NCBI GenBank assembly: GCA_017478485.1
Contig: JAFVDI010000031.1
Location: 1 to 64,000 of the forward strand
Length of the DNA: 64,000 nt
DNA from: Clostridiales bacterium
GTDB lineage: Bacteria > Bacillota > Clostridia > Saccharofermentanales > Saccharofermentanaceae
Direction of reading: 5' to 3'
Part shown: one piece after another, positions 62,117 to 64,000 of the stretch
How positions within the stretch are numbered: position 1 is the first letter of the stretch
How the letters are laid out: the number at the start of each line of letters is the position of its first letter
The notes under the pieces: generated by a model
Databases searched by the model: none
Seen by the model: the letters and a program-made list of their open reading frames with translations, nothing else
What the model was told of the DNA's origin: nothing
Translations under genes and position numbers: made by a program

Positions 62117-62145
62117 GTAGAAAATATGAAAATGGTCAGTTTTAT

Positions 62146-62165
62146 GTTAAACTTATTTGTTTAAC
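62146..62165. repeat. Inverted repeat before pseB
   Basis: GTTAAAC (62146-62152) and GTTTAAC (62159-62165) are exact inverted arms with a 6-base centre. It lies between the flippase and pseB genes, just upstream of TATATT (62173-62178), which could be a -10 of an internal promoter. It may be an operator. Confidence 0.4.
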
Positions 62166-62201
62166 AAAGTGCTATATTCCGTAATGTAGGAGGAGAAGAT
62201 A

Positions 62202-63197
62202 ATGTTAACTAACCAGACGATTTTGATTACGGGTGGAACAGGGTCATTCGGCAACACCTTTGTACCCATGACCTTGGCGAAATATAATCCTAAAAAAATC
62301 ATTATTTACAGCCGTGATGAGATGAAGCAATGGAATATGGCCAAGAAGTTTCAAGGCGATAAGCGAGTCCGTTTCTTTATTGGCGATGTCAGGGATAAGG
62401 ACAGACTGTACAGAGCTCTTTCCGGTGTTGATTACGTTGTTCATGCTGCTGCGACTAAGATCGTTCCGACAGCTGAATATAATCCGTTTGAATGCATTAA
62501 GACCAATATTAACGGTGCAATGAACCTCATAGACGCTTGTATCGACACAGGAGTTAAGCGTCTTGTTGCGCTTTCCACGGATAAAGCAAGTTCACCTGTT
62601 AATCTTTACGGTGCTACCAAACTCTGCTCTGATAAGGTTTTCATAGCAGGTAACAGTTATACAGGCGGAAAGACGAAATTCGCTGTAGTCCGTTACGGTA
62701 ACGTTATGGGCTCAAGAGGATCTGTCATTCCTTATTTCATTGAGACTGCAAAGAGTGGAAAGCTTACTATTACCGACAAGCGCATGACACGTTTCATGAT
62801 CTCACTTGAGCAGGGCGTAGAGCTTGTATGGCATGCATTTGAAGACATGGAAGGCGGAGAGATCTATGTTAAGAAGATCCCTTCCATGAATATCTGTGAT
62901 ATTGCAACTGCTGTTGATCCCAACGCTGAACAGGTTGAGATCGGTATCCGTCCCGGTGAAAAGCTTCATGAACAGATGATCGGTGTTGAAGATGCATATT
63001 ACACATATGAGTATCCTGAGCACTTTAAGATCCTTCCCCAGATCTGCAATTGGGGACCGTTTGATGCCATGATCAAGGGCGGTAAGAAAGTACCTGAAGG
63101 ATTCAGCTATACAAGCGATAACAACAAGGAATGGATGACTATTCCTCAGCTTCAGGAATGGATCGAGAAGAACCGCGTAAAGATCGGCAGCATATAA
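62202..63197 (+). CDS. pseB: UDP-N-acetylglucosamine 4,6-dehydratase (inverting)
   Basis: A 331-residue soluble SDR that makes UDP-4-keto-6-deoxy-L-altro sugar (C5 inverting), first step to pseudaminic acid. N-terminal TILITGGTGSFGNTFVPMTL, VDYVVHAAATKIVPTAEYNP, and catalytic ALSTDKASSPVNLYGATK match PseB rather than the membrane-bound PglF upstream. GGAGGAG precedes ATG 62202. Followed by pseC after 22 bases. Confidence 0.93.
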   Translation: MLTNQTILITGGTGSFGNTFVPMTLAKYNPKKIIIYSRDEMKQWNMAKKFQGDKRVRFFIGDVRDKDRLYRALSGVDYVVHAAATKIVPTAEYNPFECIKTNINGAMNLIDACIDTGVKRLVALSTDKASSPVNLYGATKLCSDKVFIAGNSYTGGKTKFAVVRYGNVMGSRGSVIPYFIETAKSGKLTITDKRMTRFMISLEQGVELVWHAFEDMEGGEIYVKKIPSMNICDIATAVDPNAEQVEIGIRPGEKLHEQMIGVEDAYYTYEYPEHFKILPQICNWGPFDAMIKGGKKVPEGFSYTSDNNKEWMTIPQLQEWIEKNRVKIGSI

Positions 63198-63219
63198 TTA
63201 ACAACCGAAGGTAAGGACA

Positions 63220-64000
63220 ATGACGGAATTAGCGATTAATGGCGGAAAGCCTGTTTTTGAAAAGAAGATAGGATATGGTCATCAGTATATCGACGATGCT
63301 GATATTCAGGCTGTTGTCGATGTTCTTAAAAGTGATTTCCTTACTTGCGGTCCAAAGATTACTGAGGCTGAGGCCAAGCTTTGTGAGATAACTGGTGCCA
63401 AGCATGCAGTCTTGATCGCAAACGGTACTGCTGCTCTTCATGCTGCAGCATTTGCCGCAGGAATTAGTGAAGGTGATGAAGTCATTACCACGCCGATTAC
63501 TTTTGCCGCATCTGCAAACTGCGCGCTGTATTGCGGCGGAAAGCCCGTTTTTGCCGATATCGATCCGGAGACTTACAATATCGATCCTGACAGCATTGAA
63601 AAGTGCATTACAGATAAGACAAAAGCCGTAGTTGCAGTCGATTTTACAGGTCAGGCCGTTAATGTTGAAAGGATCCGTGAGATCTGTGACAGGCATAATC
63701 TTATCTTCATTGAAGATGCGGCTCATTCTCTTGGCACAAAGTATAACGGCAAACAGGTCGGAAGCCTGGCTGATATGACAGAATTCAGTTTCCATCCTGT
63801 TAAGACTTGTACAGCCGGTGAGGGCGGTGCAGTTACGACTGATGATGATGAATTGTATAAGAAGCTTCTCCTCTTCAGAACACATGGCATTACACGTGTT
63901 CAGGATTGGATGGATAAGCCGAGCGAAGGCGGATGGTATTATCAGCAGATCGATCTTGGTTATAACTATCGTATGACGGATATCCAGGCTGCTCTCCTGA
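63220..64000 (+). CDS. pseC: UDP-4-keto-6-deoxy-sugar aminotransferase (3' end beyond window)
   Basis: PLP-dependent transaminase of the PseC group; the visible 260 residues start MTELAINGGKPVFEKKIGYG and continue with FLTCGPKITEAEAKL, ANGTAALHAAAFAA, IEDAAHSLGTKYNG and the Schiff-base Lys195 in FHPVKTC. Placed directly after pseB, it would give UDP-4-amino-4,6-dideoxy-AltNAc. The gene has AAGGAC before ATG 63220 and runs past the right edge, where further pse genes are expected. Confidence 0.92.
   Translation, partial: MTELAINGGKPVFEKKIGYGHQYIDDADIQAVVDVLKSDFLTCGPKITEAEAKLCEITGAKHAVLIANGTAALHAAAFAAGISEGDEVITTPITFAASANCALYCGGKPVFADIDPETYNIDPDSIEKCITDKTKAVVAVDFTGQAVNVERIREICDRHNLIFIEDAAHSLGTKYNGKQVGSLADMTEFSFHPVKTCTAGEGGAVTTDDDELYKKLLLFRTHGITRVQDWMDKPSEGGWYYQQIDLGYNYRMTDIQAALL

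Noticed and set aside
1..64000. CRISPR array, integrase, transposase or prophage genes
   Set aside because: No regularly spaced direct repeats and no recombinase or transposase motifs were seen.

Overview
The window reads as chromosome of a Gram-positive, Clostridia-like anaerobe with balanced base composition. Support for this: strong AGGAGG-type ribosome binding sites, a Bmp/Nup nucleoside ABC system, lgt, a RodA/FtsW-type protein and MltG without an outer-membrane machinery, a BspA-type leucine-rich surface protein, a DUF4012 protein at the head of a glycan locus, and many XRE/TetR/MarR/WYL regulators. The species cannot be fixed from the sequence alone. No phage, transposase, CRISPR array or rRNA was seen. 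Two tRNA genes are present, Ser(CGA) and Gln(CUG).

Layout. 1-6.96 kb: the 5' part of prfC (minus strand), then malQ, glpK, an AEC-family permease, an SseB-like protein and a membrane-anchored unknown. 7.0-12.7 kb: a purine-salvage block of xpt, a BMP lipoprotein and a two-NBD ATPase with two permeases. 12.7-15.4 kb: ilvB-ilvN and an unknown. 15.4-16.0 kb: a 20-residue peptide gene folded into its own ribosome-site hairpin, then a 60-residue protein gene, with a shared 20-bp upstream motif. 16.0-20.8 kb: a DHH phosphoesterase and a 1066-residue TIR-transmembrane-sensor protein. 20.8-27.5 kb: acyl-CoA synthetase with an XRE-cupin regulator, flavin reductase diverging from a TetR gene across an intergenic region full of inverted repeats, MarR-flavodoxin, and a minus-strand WYL-RidA-YjbR operon. 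27.6-33.1 kb: BspA-like surface protein, receptor-type adenylate cyclase and a membrane protein. 33.1-43.5 kb: tRNA-Ser, a DJ-1 family gene, lgt, a RodA/FtsW gene, a GH32-PfkB fusion enzyme, an RsuA-type pseudouridine synthase, type-4 uracil-DNA glycosylase, tRNA-Gln and a tight operon ending in murI and rpmF. 43.5-49.5 kb: der, typA, mltG and a U32 peptidase. 49.6-64.0 kb: a surface-glycan locus that runs off the right edge.

How the genes work together. xpt with the Bmp/Nup transporter makes a nucleoside/base salvage unit. The GH32-PfkB fusion would hydrolyse sucrose 6-phosphate and phosphorylate the released fructose within one polypeptide. The glycan locus contains a PglF/PglE/PglC-like set that can make and load an amino-dideoxy sugar onto the lipid carrier, a glycosyltransferase, a LicD/IspD-like/epimerase/ATP-grasp decoration group, a flippase and PseB/PseC, the first two steps towards pseudaminic acid. 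The most unusual items are the enzyme fusion, the self-sequestering peptide leader, the TIR sensor and the inverted-repeat operators next to the TetR and MarR genes.
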